The notes under the pieces: generated by a model | Database searches by the model: none | What the model saw: the letters and a program-made list of their open reading frames with translations, nothing else | Told to the model about the DNA's origin: nothing | Program-made: the position numbers and the translations under genes | Part shown: positions 17,324 through 25,387 of the stretch, one piece after another | Layout of the letters: every line of letters starts with the position of its first letter | How positions within the stretch are numbered: the stretch's first letter is position 1 | Source: CAZNHL01 sp964572965 | GTDB lineage: Bacteria; Bacteroidota; Bacteroidia; Cytophagales; UBA9547 | Reading direction: 5' to 3' | Length of the DNA stretch: 41,584 nucleotides | NCBI GenBank assembly: GCA_964572965.1 | Contig: CAZNHL010000039.1 | Coordinates: 1-41,584 of the forward strand

Positions 17324-17349
17324 ATGATATGTTTTCAAATTTTAATGAT

Positions 17350-18282
17350 TTAACTGAAAGAAAAGTGTGCTTTAAATTCAGAAAGTTCCTGATTCAGATC
17401 ATTTGATTTTGTTTCTGCGATATACTTACTCAGATTGCTTTCCGGACTAACTCTCAGATCGCTTGGCGTAAGATGCTGATTGATCAGTATAAATTCCATC
17501 GGAGGGTAAATCTCTTTTAATACATCCAGCATATCTAATAAAGATAATTGCTTGTCTGTGACATTGTAAATACCAGAAGGGACTTCTTTTTCTAAAGCCT
17601 GTACAAGCGCATCTACAGCTTTATTTATATGAACAAAACTACGAACCTGATTCCCGCTTCCGTGAATAGAAATACGGTTTTTATAATGACCATCGAACAT
17701 AAAACGATTGATCACTGTGTCAAAACGAAGGGCAGGAGCGTGACCATAAACATTAGAAAGGCGTAGGATTACTGTGTTGGTTTTGTCAAATAATCGCTGT
17801 ACATGGCTTTCTCCCCGCATTTTAGATACTGCATAGAAAGTTTTTGGGTTTGGCTCGCTGCTTTCATTTACTTCTTCAGTTCCTGTAGTTGTTCCATAAA
17901 TAGCGGTACTGCTTGCTACAATAAACTTCTTTACATTGGTACTTTCTTCGACTGCATACACCAATTCAGCTGTGCCCCAATGGTTTGTCTGTTCAAAAAA
18001 GTGCGAGTCAAGATCTGAGTTGGGTGAAGATGTTTTTGCCGCGAGATGATATACCACATCAGCATTTTTAACAGCCTTCTTTAATTTTCTTGAGTCAAGT
18101 AGATCTCCGAATTCGAATCTTACTTTGCCTTCAGCCAATTTTTTACTGTCAGTAAACAAATTATAGTTATCGCGGCTCAGGTTGTCATAAACCACAATAC
18201 TCTCGATGTCTTTTCTTTTTGCAAGTTCCTGAACAAGCGCAGAACCAATGTAACCTGCACCACCTGTTACTAATACTTTCAT
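17350..18282 (-). CDS. NAD-dependent epimerase/dehydratase (extended SDR)
   Basis: The 310-residue protein has the Rossmann motif TGGAGYIG (6-13), catalytic S124/S125, and Y150-x3-K154 (FYAVSK). This is the extended SDR layout of nucleotide-sugar epimerases and dehydratases such as GalE-like enzymes. The substrate-binding half cannot be matched to one sugar. The next gene upstream is cysH, 44 bases away, but no functional link is evident. The 3' end is followed by a terminator. Confidence 0.88.
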   Translation of the reverse strand: MKVLVTGGAGYIGSALVQELAKRKDIESIVVYDNLSRDNYNLFTDSKKLAEGKVRFEFGDLLDSRKLKKAVKNADVVYHLAAKTSSPNSDLDSHFFEQTNHWGTAELVYAVEESTNVKKFIVASSTAIYGTTTGTEEVNESSEPNPKTFYAVSKMRGESHVQRLFDKTNTVILRLSNVYGHAPALRFDTVINRFMFDGHYKNRISIHGSGNQVRSFVHINKAVDALVQALEKEVPSGIYNVTDKQLSLLDMLDVLKEIYPPMEFILINQHLTPSDLRVSPESNLSKYIAETKSNDLNQELSEFKAHFSFS

Positions 18283-18326
18283 TCTTTATCTAAGGAAATT
18301 AAATGTCAAACAATAAGAAAGGATAC

Positions 18327-18983
18327 TTATTTCTGTACAAGATCAGTATTCAGTCCACATTCGGTTTTGTTCAAACCAAACCAACGTCCTTCGCGCATAC
18401 TCCATTCAATATCGAATTTGCGAGTACAAGGCTCACAACCGATACTGAAATAACCTTTATCTTCCAGCGGATGTCTTGGTAATTTATGTTCGCGGATATA
18501 TTTTTCAATATCACGTTTGTTCCAGTCCAGCATAGGATGAAAGCGGGTTACGCCAAACTTAGCCTTTTCTTCAATCTTAAATTCTTTACGAACAGCGCTT
18601 TGGTCAGCACGGACACCATTAATCCATATGTCGTGGTCTGCTAAAACGGGTTCTAAAGGCTGTACTTTATTTAAAAAGCAGCAAAAGTCAGGGTCAGATG
18701 TAAAAAGCAATTTTCCTGATGAGTCCTTCTGCATGTGCTTTGGCGTATTTGACTGTACGTCTTTGATTTTAAGGCCAAACAATTCTGCAACCTGATCTCT
18801 GTAAGCCAGAGTCTCAGGAAAGTGGTAGCCTGTATTGACAGAGTAAACCGGAATGGTTTTATCAATACGACTAAGAATGTGCAATAACACAATACTATGG
18901 GTTTGAAACGACGATGTCGTGAATAACTTTAGTCCACGTTCGTTGTATTCTTCGATTTTACTTTTGATACCTTCAAAATCCAT
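18327..18983 (-). CDS. cysH: Assimilatory adenylyl-sulfate (APS) reductase, iron-sulfur type
   Basis: The 218-residue protein belongs to the CysH family. Cysteines C101-C102 (DFCCFLNK) and C183/C186 (GCEPC) form the CC/CxxC set that holds a [4Fe-4S] cluster, which marks APS reductases rather than PAPS reductases. The catalytic Cys is C209 in KTECGLN. It reduces APS to sulfite with thioredoxin for cysteine synthesis. The promoter overlaps a palindrome, and the predicted transcript starts at or next to the ATG. No other sulfur gene is adjacent. Confidence 0.92.
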   Translation of the reverse strand: MDFEGIKSKIEEYNERGLKLFTTSSFQTHSIVLLHILSRIDKTIPVYSVNTGYHFPETLAYRDQVAELFGLKIKDVQSNTPKHMQKDSSGKLLFTSDPDFCCFLNKVQPLEPVLADHDIWINGVRADQSAVRKEFKIEEKAKFGVTRFHPMLDWNKRDIEKYIREHKLPRHPLEDKGYFSIGCEPCTRKFDIEWSMREGRWFGLNKTECGLNTDLVQK

Positions 18984-18987
18984 AAGA

Positions 18988-19018
18988 CAAAGTTAAGTAA
19001 ACAAAATTTAATTCCGAA
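18988..19018 (-). promoter_or_regulatory. cysH: cysH promoter: TTCG-N19-TAACTTTG
   Basis: An exact TAnnTTTG (TAACTTTG, 18988-18995) is preceded by TTCG (19015-19018) with a 19-base spacer. It ends 4 bases before the cysH ATG, so the transcript may be nearly leaderless. Confidence 0.55.
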
Positions 19019-19057
19019 TTAATTCGATTCCACTTGTAACAAACGGAATTAAATTTT
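19003..19057. promoter_or_regulatory. Operator-like inverted repeats upstream of cysH
   Basis: AAAATTTAATTCCG (19003-19016) and CGGAATTAAATTTT (19044-19057) are perfect 14-base arms around 27 bases. Inside, CGAATTAATTCG (19015-19026) is a 12-base palindrome. They overlap the -33 region, so a regulator site is plausible. Confidence 0.5.
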
Positions 19058-19186
19058 AATTCTTTAAACTTTGAAAAAATATTAGTGGGTGAAGAGGGTA
19101 TAAAGTGTTAGTGTGTTTAAGTGTTTCAATAGACATGTTTTACCTGTCAGACAATCTGTCAATTTTTAAATATTTCAATTTTCAGA

Positions 19187-19882
19187 TTATTTAGTGACAG
19201 TTCTCTGTTCTATTCTTTTTTCGTAACCCTTTCCCTGGAAAATGCGCTTCACAAATACGCCTGGGGTATGAATCTGGTTGGGGTCAAGTTCGCCAGGTTC
19301 AACCAATTCTTCTACTTCTGCAATGGTGATTTTTCCCGCAGTGGCCATCATTGGATTGAAATTTCTTGCAGTTCCTTTAAAAACCAGATTCCCCATTGTA
19401 TCTCCTTTCCATGCTTTTACCAAAGCAAAGTCTGCTCTTAACCAGCTTTCCATCAGGTAAAGCTTTCCGTCAAACTCACGGATTTCTTTTCCTGCAGCAA
19501 CTTCTGTTCCTACGCCTGCCGGAGTGAAGAATGCCGGAATACCTGCACCTCCTGCACGTATTCTCTCTGCCAATGTGCCTTGAGGAATTAAGTCAACTTC
19601 CAGTTCTCCAGCTAATAGCTGGCGTTCAAATTCAGCATTTTCACCGACATAAGAAGAGATCATTTTTTTGATCTGGCGTTTTTGAAGCAATAAGCCTAAA
19701 CCGAAGTCAATAACACCCGCATTATTAGAAATACAGGTAAGATTGGTTACTCCTTTCTGAAGTAAAGCCGCAATAGCATTTTCCGGTATTCCGCAAAGAC
19801 CGAAACCTCCTACCATCAATGTAGCACCATCAAAAATATCTGCAATAGCCTCATGGGCATCCTTAACGACCTTGTTGATCAT
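19187..19882 (-). CDS. scoA: 3-oxoacid CoA-transferase subunit A (no subunit B in the window)
   Basis: The 231-residue protein matches the alpha subunit of family I CoA transferases: GATLMVGGFGLCGIPENAI, then NNAGVIDFGLGLL and GTLAERIRAGGAGIPAF. These enzymes move CoA from succinyl-CoA to acetoacetate or related acids. The catalytic glutamate is on subunit B, which is normally adjacent but is not found here: cysH lies downstream and ribF upstream. The subunit must pair with a B subunit encoded elsewhere. Confidence 0.92.
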   Translation of the reverse strand: MINKVVKDAHEAIADIFDGATLMVGGFGLCGIPENAIAALLQKGVTNLTCISNNAGVIDFGLGLLLQKRQIKKMISSYVGENAEFERQLLAGELEVDLIPQGTLAERIRAGGAGIPAFFTPAGVGTEVAAGKEIREFDGKLYLMESWLRADFALVKAWKGDTMGNLVFKGTARNFNPMMATAGKITIAEVEELVEPGELDPNQIHTPGVFVKRIFQGKGYEKRIEQRTVTK

Positions 19883-19942
19883 ATAAAAATGTTTTTATGT
19901 TTGAACGGGGAAATGCTGTTGAAGTTACTTATTTGTATGGAT

Positions 19943-19971
19943 CCAAGCCTTCGCTTGATGTGAAGGTTTGG
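19943..19971 (-). terminator. Hairpin after ribF
   Basis: CCAAGCCTTC (19943-19952) and GAAGGTTTGG (19962-19971) form a 10-bp stem with a G-T pair. There is no good T-run on the minus strand, so termination is uncertain. Confidence 0.35.
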
Positions 19972-19983
19972 GTAATTGTTTCG

Positions 19984-20910
19984 TTAATTCAGAATATTGA
20001 CTGTTGCTTCACGGTCATTTGCTAACTGTGCTTTCAATGCATCAAGACCATTGAACTTTTCTTCAGAACGTATTCTTTTTACAAAACGTACGGTTAGTGT
20101 TTCTCCGTAAATGTCTTCATTGAAATCGAGAATATTAACTTCAATACTACGGCCTTTTCCTGGTATAGTAGGGTTGTTGCCTATATTCAGCATTCCTTTG
20201 AAATGCCTGCCGTGCAGCTGGACTTTTACAGCATAAACACCATCTTTAGGGATCAGTTTGTAAGTTTCTTTTAGAAAAATGTTAGCAGTAGGATAGCCAA
20301 TCGTTCTTCCTAGTTGTTTTCCTTTAACTACTTCACCACTAATGCTATAGAAGCTGTCTGATAAAGAGGCAGCTAAAGTTACATTGCCTTCCTGTAAAGC
20401 TTCACGGATTCGTGTAGAGCTTACAGCATTGTCGTCTATATCATGGCGTGAGATTTCTTCAGCAATGAAACCGTAAAGTTTTTCATTGGCTTTCAGGAAG
20501 TCGTAACCGCCTTCCCGGTTTTTACCGAAACGGTGATCGTAACCGATAACGATCCTTGAAGTGCCTATTTGATCAATCAGGATATTTCTGACAAAAGCAT
20601 CTGCAGTCATTTCAGAAAACTCTTCCGTGAAAGGCAGAATGATCATATGGTCAATTTCCAATTCTCTGATCAGTTCAATTTTTTCATCAATTGTGGTGAG
20701 GAGTTTGAAGCCTTCAGGGTTTTTGTTGAGTACGAATTTTGGGTGTGGCCAGAAAGTTAAAACAACGCTTGGTACGTTGGCTGCTTTGGCTTTATCGGAA
20801 ACGTTTTTCAATATTTTTCTGTGGCCGTGGTGAACACCATCATAGAAACCGATAGTGACTACAGCATTGGAAAGCTTCTGAAATTGTTCGAATCCGAAAT
20901 TTACTTTCAT
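19984..20910 (-). CDS. ribF: Bifunctional riboflavin kinase/FAD synthetase
   Basis: The 308-residue protein has an N-terminal FAD-synthetase domain with GFYDGVHHGH (21-30; nucleotide-binding HxGH) and a C-terminal flavokinase domain with GYPTAN (205-210). It makes FMN and FAD from riboflavin and ATP. The gene is the last of the ftsX-DUF3098-uppP-truB-ribF cluster, 13 bases after truB. truB-ribF neighbours are common in bacteria. Confidence 0.96.
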   Translation of the reverse strand: MKVNFGFEQFQKLSNAVVTIGFYDGVHHGHRKILKNVSDKAKAANVPSVVLTFWPHPKFVLNKNPEGFKLLTTIDEKIELIRELEIDHMIILPFTEEFSEMTADAFVRNILIDQIGTSRIVIGYDHRFGKNREGGYDFLKANEKLYGFIAEEISRHDIDDNAVSSTRIREALQEGNVTLAASLSDSFYSISGEVVKGKQLGRTIGYPTANIFLKETYKLIPKDGVYAVKVQLHGRHFKGMLNIGNNPTIPGKGRSIEVNILDFNEDIYGETLTVRFVKRIRSEEKFNGLDALKAQLANDREATVNILN

Positions 20911-20923
20911 TAGGTACTGTTAT

Positions 20924-21631
20924 TTAAGATTCCTGTGTGGAACCGGAAAGTCTTATTTGATTAACAACTTCAATATATTCTAAAGGTCCCATCGCATCTT
21001 TAACATCAAAGTCTCCGATTTTTGTACGCCTTAAGGCTGACATATAAGCGCATGATCCCAGTTTTTCGCCCAGATCTCGTACTAAACTTCTGATGTATGT
21101 TCCTTTTGAGCACACAATCTCAAATTCAAGCCTTGGCAGGTCAATCTTGGTAATAGAGAATCTCTCTATGTATACGGTACGGGGTTGGATTTCTACTTCA
21201 ACTTCTGTTTTTCCTTTCCTTGCAAGTTTATACAGACGTTTTCCCTCTACACGAATCGCGGAATAAATAGGAGGAACTTGCTGAATTTCGCCCGTAAGTT
21301 CTTTCAGTTTTTCATTGATCAACTCCTCTGTAATGTGCTCATAAGGACACTCTCTGTCAAATTCAGTTTCAAGGTCGATTGATGGTGTCGACTTACCCAA
21401 TACTAGCTCTCCTGTATAGGTCTTATCCTGTCCCTGGAAAGTATCTATTTTCTTGGTGAACTTTCCTGTACAGAGAATCAATAAACCCGTAGCCAGTGGA
21501 TCCAAAGTACCCGCATGGCCTATTTTATTGACTTTAAGATGGTAACGAAGCTTTTTTACAACAGCAAAAGAAGTCCAGGTGAGTGGTTTATCAATCAGGA
21601 GTACCTGTCCGTCTTCAAAATTCAGGTTCAT
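20924..21631 (-). CDS. truB: tRNA pseudouridine(55) synthase
   Basis: The 235-residue protein carries the TruB signature KIGHAGTLDPLATGLL with catalytic D44. It makes pseudouridine 55 in the T-loop of tRNAs. KGTYIRSLVRDLG is the second conserved motif. It lies 2 bases after uppP and 13 before ribF, so it is in one operon. The protein is shorter than E. coli TruB and lacks most of its PUA domain, as is common in this phylum. Confidence 0.96.
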   Translation of the reverse strand: MNLNFEDGQVLLIDKPLTWTSFAVVKKLRYHLKVNKIGHAGTLDPLATGLLILCTGKFTKKIDTFQGQDKTYTGELVLGKSTPSIDLETEFDRECPYEHITEELINEKLKELTGEIQQVPPIYSAIRVEGKRLYKLARKGKTEVEVEIQPRTVYIERFSITKIDLPRLEFEIVCSKGTYIRSLVRDLGEKLGSCAYMSALRRTKIGDFDVKDAMGPLEYIEVVNQIRLSGSTQES

Positions 21632-21633
21632 TA

Positions 21634-22422
21634 TTATTGAATCTCAAGTTTTACACCTGACAACAACAAAACGATCAGCAATAAGCCTAATGCAATTCTG
21701 TAATAGCCAAACACTTTAAAACCATGTTTAGTTAAAAAGTTGATGAAGAATCTGATGGCAATCATTGCTACAATAAAAGCCACCAGATTACCAATTACCA
21801 GCAAATTGATATGGTTTGTATCGAAGCCGTTTGTTTTTACATACTTGTACATTTTGTAAGCCGTTGCAGCAAACATGGTTGGTACAGCCAGAAAGAATGA
21901 GAATTCTGCTGCTGTTTTTCTGCTCAGTTTTTGGGTCATCCCGCCAATGATAGTTGCAGCAGATCTGGAAACACCAGGAATCATGGCAATGCACTGGAAC
22001 AAGCCAATTTTAAAAGCAGTCATGTAGCTTACTTCTGTTTCCTGATTTGTGTCGTCGTTAAACCATTTGTCAACAAATAATAGCAGAATACCTCCCAATA
22101 ATAATGTGGTGGCTACAACAGGAACACTTTCCAGGAGACTATCAATAAAATCGTTGAGTAGCTTACCGAGAACAGCAACAGGAATAAAAGCTATAAAAAG
22201 CTTGAAATAGAACTCTTTTGTTTGAAGAAAGCGTCTCCAGTATAAAATAATTACAGACAAGATTGCTCCAAACTGAATTGCAACAGTAAACATTTTAACA
22301 AATTCATCATTACCAATACCCATAAGGGAAGAAGCAATGATCATGTGACCCGTAGAAGATACAGGCAAAAACTCAGTAAGGCCCTCGACAATAGCGAGAA
22401 TAATGGCCTGAATAATATCCAT
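21634..22422 (-). CDS. uppP: Undecaprenyl-diphosphatase (BacA type)
   Basis: The 262-residue, about 8-span membrane protein has both BacA motifs: EGLTEFLPVSSTGHM (13-27) and PGVSRSAATIIGG. It dephosphorylates undecaprenyl pyrophosphate, which recycles the carrier for peptidoglycan and other surface sugars, and can confer bacitracin resistance when abundant. The start overlaps the DUF3098 stop (TAATG). Confidence 0.96.
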   Translation of the reverse strand: MDIIQAIILAIVEGLTEFLPVSSTGHMIIASSLMGIGNDEFVKMFTVAIQFGAILSVIILYWRRFLQTKEFYFKLFIAFIPVAVLGKLLNDFIDSLLESVPVVATTLLLGGILLLFVDKWFNDDTNQETEVSYMTAFKIGLFQCIAMIPGVSRSAATIIGGMTQKLSRKTAAEFSFFLAVPTMFAATAYKMYKYVKTNGFDTNHINLLVIGNLVAFIVAMIAIRFFINFLTKHGFKVFGYYRIALGLLLIVLLLSGVKLEIQ

Positions 22423-22625
22423 TAAGCTTTCTTAGACTTGAAGAAAATAGCGAAAAACTGAACTAAGAAACCAACCATCATTACGATAGGTCCAAGTGTA
22501 AGGCCAAGGAATCCGAAACCGTATTTTTCTTTATCCATCAATATGATAATCAAACCTAAAAAGATTAATGCAATGCCGCTAAGCATGATAAAGTAGTTCT
22601 GCTTTGTAAAAAGAAGTTTTGACAT
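22422..22625 (-). CDS. DUF3098 small membrane protein
   Basis: The 67-residue protein has two membrane segments (about 11-30 and 37-61) and a basic end. The KQNYFIMLSGIALIFLGLIII pattern matches DUF3098, a Bacteroidota family found between ftsX and uppP. The function is unknown. It begins 5 bases after ftsX and overlaps uppP (TAATG), so it is translated within the operon. Confidence 0.85.
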   Translation of the reverse strand: MSKLLFTKQNYFIMLSGIALIFLGLIIILMDKEKYGFGFLGLTLGPIVMMVGFLVQFFAIFFKSKKA

Positions 22626-22629
22626 AATT

Positions 22630-23538
22630 TTAATATAGTTCGTCCAGAGACAGGTTTAAATATTTAGTGATAGCCCAGAAAGTACTGAAAAAGCCAATTG
22701 CTGAGCCAAGGAAAATCATACTGCCGAAAACAATATAAATCTGACTGTTTTCCTGAACAAGGTTCAGTTGAATGTCAAGATTGCTAAGATAAGTATTTGC
22801 ATATTCAATAAGCCCGAACAACAATGCAGAACCTAAAAATCCGGCAAGCAATCCATAAACGATTGATCTCCAAAGGAAAGGCCAGCGAATAAAGCCGGAA
22901 GTGGCACCAACAAGCTGCATACTTCTGATAAGGAAACGCTGGGAGTATAATGCCAGCTTAATGGTATTATGAATCAGTATAATAGAAACCACCAATAAGA
23001 TTGTAGCGAGAGATACAAAAGCTATTGAAATCTTTTGCATGTTCTTATTGATCTCTGAAATCAGGTTAGCAACATATGTCACTTCAAATACACCGTCAAT
23101 TTTTTCTACCTGGGCTTTAATGAGCTTTAACTTATGTTCATCTGCAAAATTGGCATTTATATGAAGTATATATGCATCTCTTAAAGGATTTTCCCCCAGA
23201 AATGAAACAAAATCTTCGCCTGTCTCTTTAATGAAGTTTTGTGCAGCTTCATCTTTATCAAGAAACTCTATTCTGGCTGTTCCTTGTTCTTTTAAGATAA
23301 AAGGAGCTGTTGTCAGGTAGGTTTTTATCGCAGTTAATGTGCTGTCAGATAGTTCTTTGTGCAGATATACCTGAATAGTAATATTCTCCTGCAGGCTTTT
23401 CTTTAAATTGGTACTATAGAGCATTAAAGTGGCGAAAATACCTACCACAAATACTGAAAGCGTGATACTGAAAATCACGCTCACAAAAGGATAAGATCCT
23501 AACTTTTTCTTCTTTCTCTTAACTTTAGGTGGCAGCAA
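22630..23538 (-). CDS. ftsX: Cell-division permease-like protein FtsX
   Basis: The 302-residue protein has the FtsX layout: a basic N-terminus, first membrane span at about 20-42 (LGSYPFVSVIFSITLSVFVV), an extracytoplasmic domain, and three C-terminal spans. With FtsE it controls peptidoglycan hydrolases at division. No ftsE is in the window. The start codon is probably TTG at 23538; an in-frame stop lies 6 bases upstream of it and no ATG precedes the first span. A promoter is 20 bases upstream. Confidence 0.92.
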   Translation of the reverse strand: MLPPKVKRKKKKLGSYPFVSVIFSITLSVFVVGIFATLMLYSTNLKKSLQENITIQVYLHKELSDSTLTAIKTYLTTAPFILKEQGTARIEFLDKDEAAQNFIKETGEDFVSFLGENPLRDAYILHINANFADEHKLKLIKAQVEKIDGVFEVTYVANLISEINKNMQKISIAFVSLATILLVVSIILIHNTIKLALYSQRFLIRSMQLVGATSGFIRWPFLWRSIVYGLLAGFLGSALLFGLIEYANTYLSNLDIQLNLVQENSQIYIVFGSMIFLGSAIGFFSTFWAITKYLNLSLDELY

Positions 23539-23557
23539 AGCTTAAAAATTTAGTAGG

Positions 23558-23588
23558 CAAACTTAATCAATAACGATCATTGATAAAA
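23558..23588 (-). promoter_or_regulatory. ftsX operon promoter: TTTT-N19-TAAGTTTG
   Basis: An exact TAnnTTTG (23558-23565) has TTTT (23585-23588) at a 19-base spacing. It lies 19 bases before the TTG start at 23538, which supports that start. Confidence 0.55.
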
Positions 23589-23738
23589 GTATTTGACCTC
23601 AATTCTCATTATCTCAGTGGTTTTAACAAATCATGGCTTATCTTTTTTCTTATGTATGGCCTGTTTGCCATTGTTACTCGGTTCCACATTTGTTGCTTCT
23701 CCAGTTTACCGGCTATGGATTTATTAGCATAATTAATG

Positions 23739-23866
23739 TCCTATTCCTATCTGTCGTCCGCTCCGTTGTGGCTAAGTGCGGTATAGCTCCGGAGGAGCGC
23801 AACCTTGGAAGCATGAAATGAGTGGATAACCATTGCCTCCGGAGGTGGCGGACAGAATAGGAATAC
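23739..23866. repeat. REP-like palindromic element
   Basis: The outer arms ATTCCTATCTGTCGTCCGC (23743-23761) and GCGGACAGAATAGGAAT (23848-23864) are inverted, with small gaps. Between them are two GC-rich cores, GCTCCGGAGGAGC (23786-23798) and CCTCCGGAGG (near 23836-23845). This layout resembles a REP/BIME or small non-autonomous element. No relative was found in this window. Confidence 0.6.
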
Positions 23867-24006
23867 GTTATAAGTAATGTCACTATACATGTAATGTTTA
23901 TACCATATCAAAAAAGCACTAAAAATATCCTGCCAGAATTGTTGGTTTAATGTTTGTTGTTGTATCTTAATAAAGTAGAATCTATTGACTATAAAAACCA
24001 TTTTTT

Positions 24007-25293
24007 ATGAAAGCGAATATCCCTGAAACTGGTCAGAAAAGAGTTGTGATTATTGGTGGTGGCTTTGCTGGACTTGAAATTGCAAAGAAACTTGTGAAAA
24101 CTACAATGCAGGTGGTCTTGATTGACAGGCATAATTACCATCAGTTCCAGCCGTTGTATTATCAGGTGGCAACAGGTGGTTTGGAACCAGGGTCTATTGC
24201 TTATCCTTTAAGGAAGATTTTTCCTAAAAAAGCTAATATCCATATACGTCTGGCAGAAGTGCAGGAAGTGATTTCGTCTGAAAATAAGATTATTACAAGT
24301 ATCGGACATATCAACTATGATTACCTTGTTGTAGCTACAGGCGCTGCTACAAATTTCTTTGGTATGAAAAATATTGAAGACAATGCTGTTGGTATGAAAA
24401 CTGTGCCTCAGGCGCTGGATATCAGAAGTATGGTATTGCAGAATTTTGAAGAGGCTCTGCTTACGAATGACCTTGAACGCCGCAAAATGCTTATGAATAT
24501 TGTAATTGTGGGTGGTGGGCCAACAGGAGTGGAACTGGCAGGAGCTTTCTCTGAAATGAAACGATTTGTACTGCCCAAGGATTTTCCTGAGCTGGATTTC
24601 AGGCAGATGGATATTGTGCTGGTTGAGTCTGCCCCAAGAGTATTAAGTGCCATGTCGGAAGAATCTTCTATTAAAGCAAAAAAATACCTGGAAGATATGC
24701 ATGTGAAAGTGCTGACAGGTGTTCGCCTTCTTGATTATGATGGAGAATCTGTTGTGCTGGATGGAAAAAGTCCATTGAAAACGGCAACGGTGATCTGGGC
24801 TGCCGGTGTTAAAGGGGCTACTCCTGTAGGGATTCAGGCTGAAAGTATCGTAAGGGGCAATCGCATTGCGGTGGATGAGTTTAATAAAGTTAAGGGTTAT
24901 GATAATATTTATGCCATTGGGGATGTTGCTGCCATGGCTACAACTGACTACCCTAATGGTCATCCGCAACTGGCTCCGGTAGCACAGCAACAAGGAAAAC
25001 AATTAGCTGATAATTTGTTATTACTTCAGCAAAATAAACCTTTGAAGCCTTTTAAGTTTAATAATCAGGGAAGTATGGCTACGGTAGGCCGTAACAAAGC
25101 AGTGGTTGAATTACCTTTCTATAAATTTGGAGGATACTTTGCCTGGTTGGTTTGGATGTTTGTTCATTTGATGTCTATTGTCGGATTCAGAAACAGGGTA
25201 GCTGTATTGGTTAACTGGTTTTGGAATTATATTTTTTATGACAGAGCCCTGCGTTTGATCATCAGACCTTTTGAGCGGGAAAAGAAGATTTAA
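24007..25293 (+). CDS. ndh: Type II NADH dehydrogenase-like flavoprotein
   Basis: The 428-residue protein has two Rossmann motifs, VVIIGGGFAGLE (FAD) and IVIVGGGPTGVELAGAF (165-181, NADH), and an AIGDVAAM motif near the flavin. A hydrophobic stretch near 375-410 suits membrane attachment. NDH-2 passes electrons from NADH to quinone without pumping protons. It is monocistronic and follows the REP-like region; no exact -7 element was seen upstream. It converges on the T9SS cargo gene. Confidence 0.93.
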   Translation: MKANIPETGQKRVVIIGGGFAGLEIAKKLVKTTMQVVLIDRHNYHQFQPLYYQVATGGLEPGSIAYPLRKIFPKKANIHIRLAEVQEVISSENKIITSIGHINYDYLVVATGAATNFFGMKNIEDNAVGMKTVPQALDIRSMVLQNFEEALLTNDLERRKMLMNIVIVGGGPTGVELAGAFSEMKRFVLPKDFPELDFRQMDIVLVESAPRVLSAMSEESSIKAKKYLEDMHVKVLTGVRLLDYDGESVVLDGKSPLKTATVIWAAGVKGATPVGIQAESIVRGNRIAVDEFNKVKGYDNIYAIGDVAAMATTDYPNGHPQLAPVAQQQGKQLADNLLLLQQNKPLKPFKFNNQGSMATVGRNKAVVELPFYKFGGYFAWLVWMFVHLMSIVGFRNRVAVLVNWFWNYIFYDRALRLIIRPFEREKKI

Positions 25294-25313
25294 ATAGATT
25301 TGAAGATTTTAAA

Positions 25314-25376
25314 ATTAAAAGATTAGGGTTTGGGATACAGAATGACTTGAGAGTTCCCTGGCCCTAATCTTTTAAT
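25314..25376. terminator. Long inverted repeat between convergent ndh and the T9SS gene
   Basis: ATTAAAAGATTAGGG (25314-25328) and CCCTAATCTTTTAAT (25362-25376) are perfect 15-base arms around 33 bases. The loop contains further GGGA/TCCC pairing. It may end transcription from both sides. Confidence 0.6.
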
Positions 25377-25387
25377 CTATAATTGAA

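Larger units (their letters stand above)
23539..24006. other. 468-base gene-free region between ftsX and ndh
   Basis: It holds the ftsX promoter at the left and a REP-like palindrome at 23739-23866. The remainder is AT-rich. No convincing gene was seen; a 62-codon frame at 23633-23821 runs into the palindrome. Confidence 0.7.

Noticed and set aside
23633..23821. 62-codon plus-strand frame upstream of ndh
   Set aside because: It runs into the REP-like palindrome and its composition does not look like a protein family; it is probably a chance frame.
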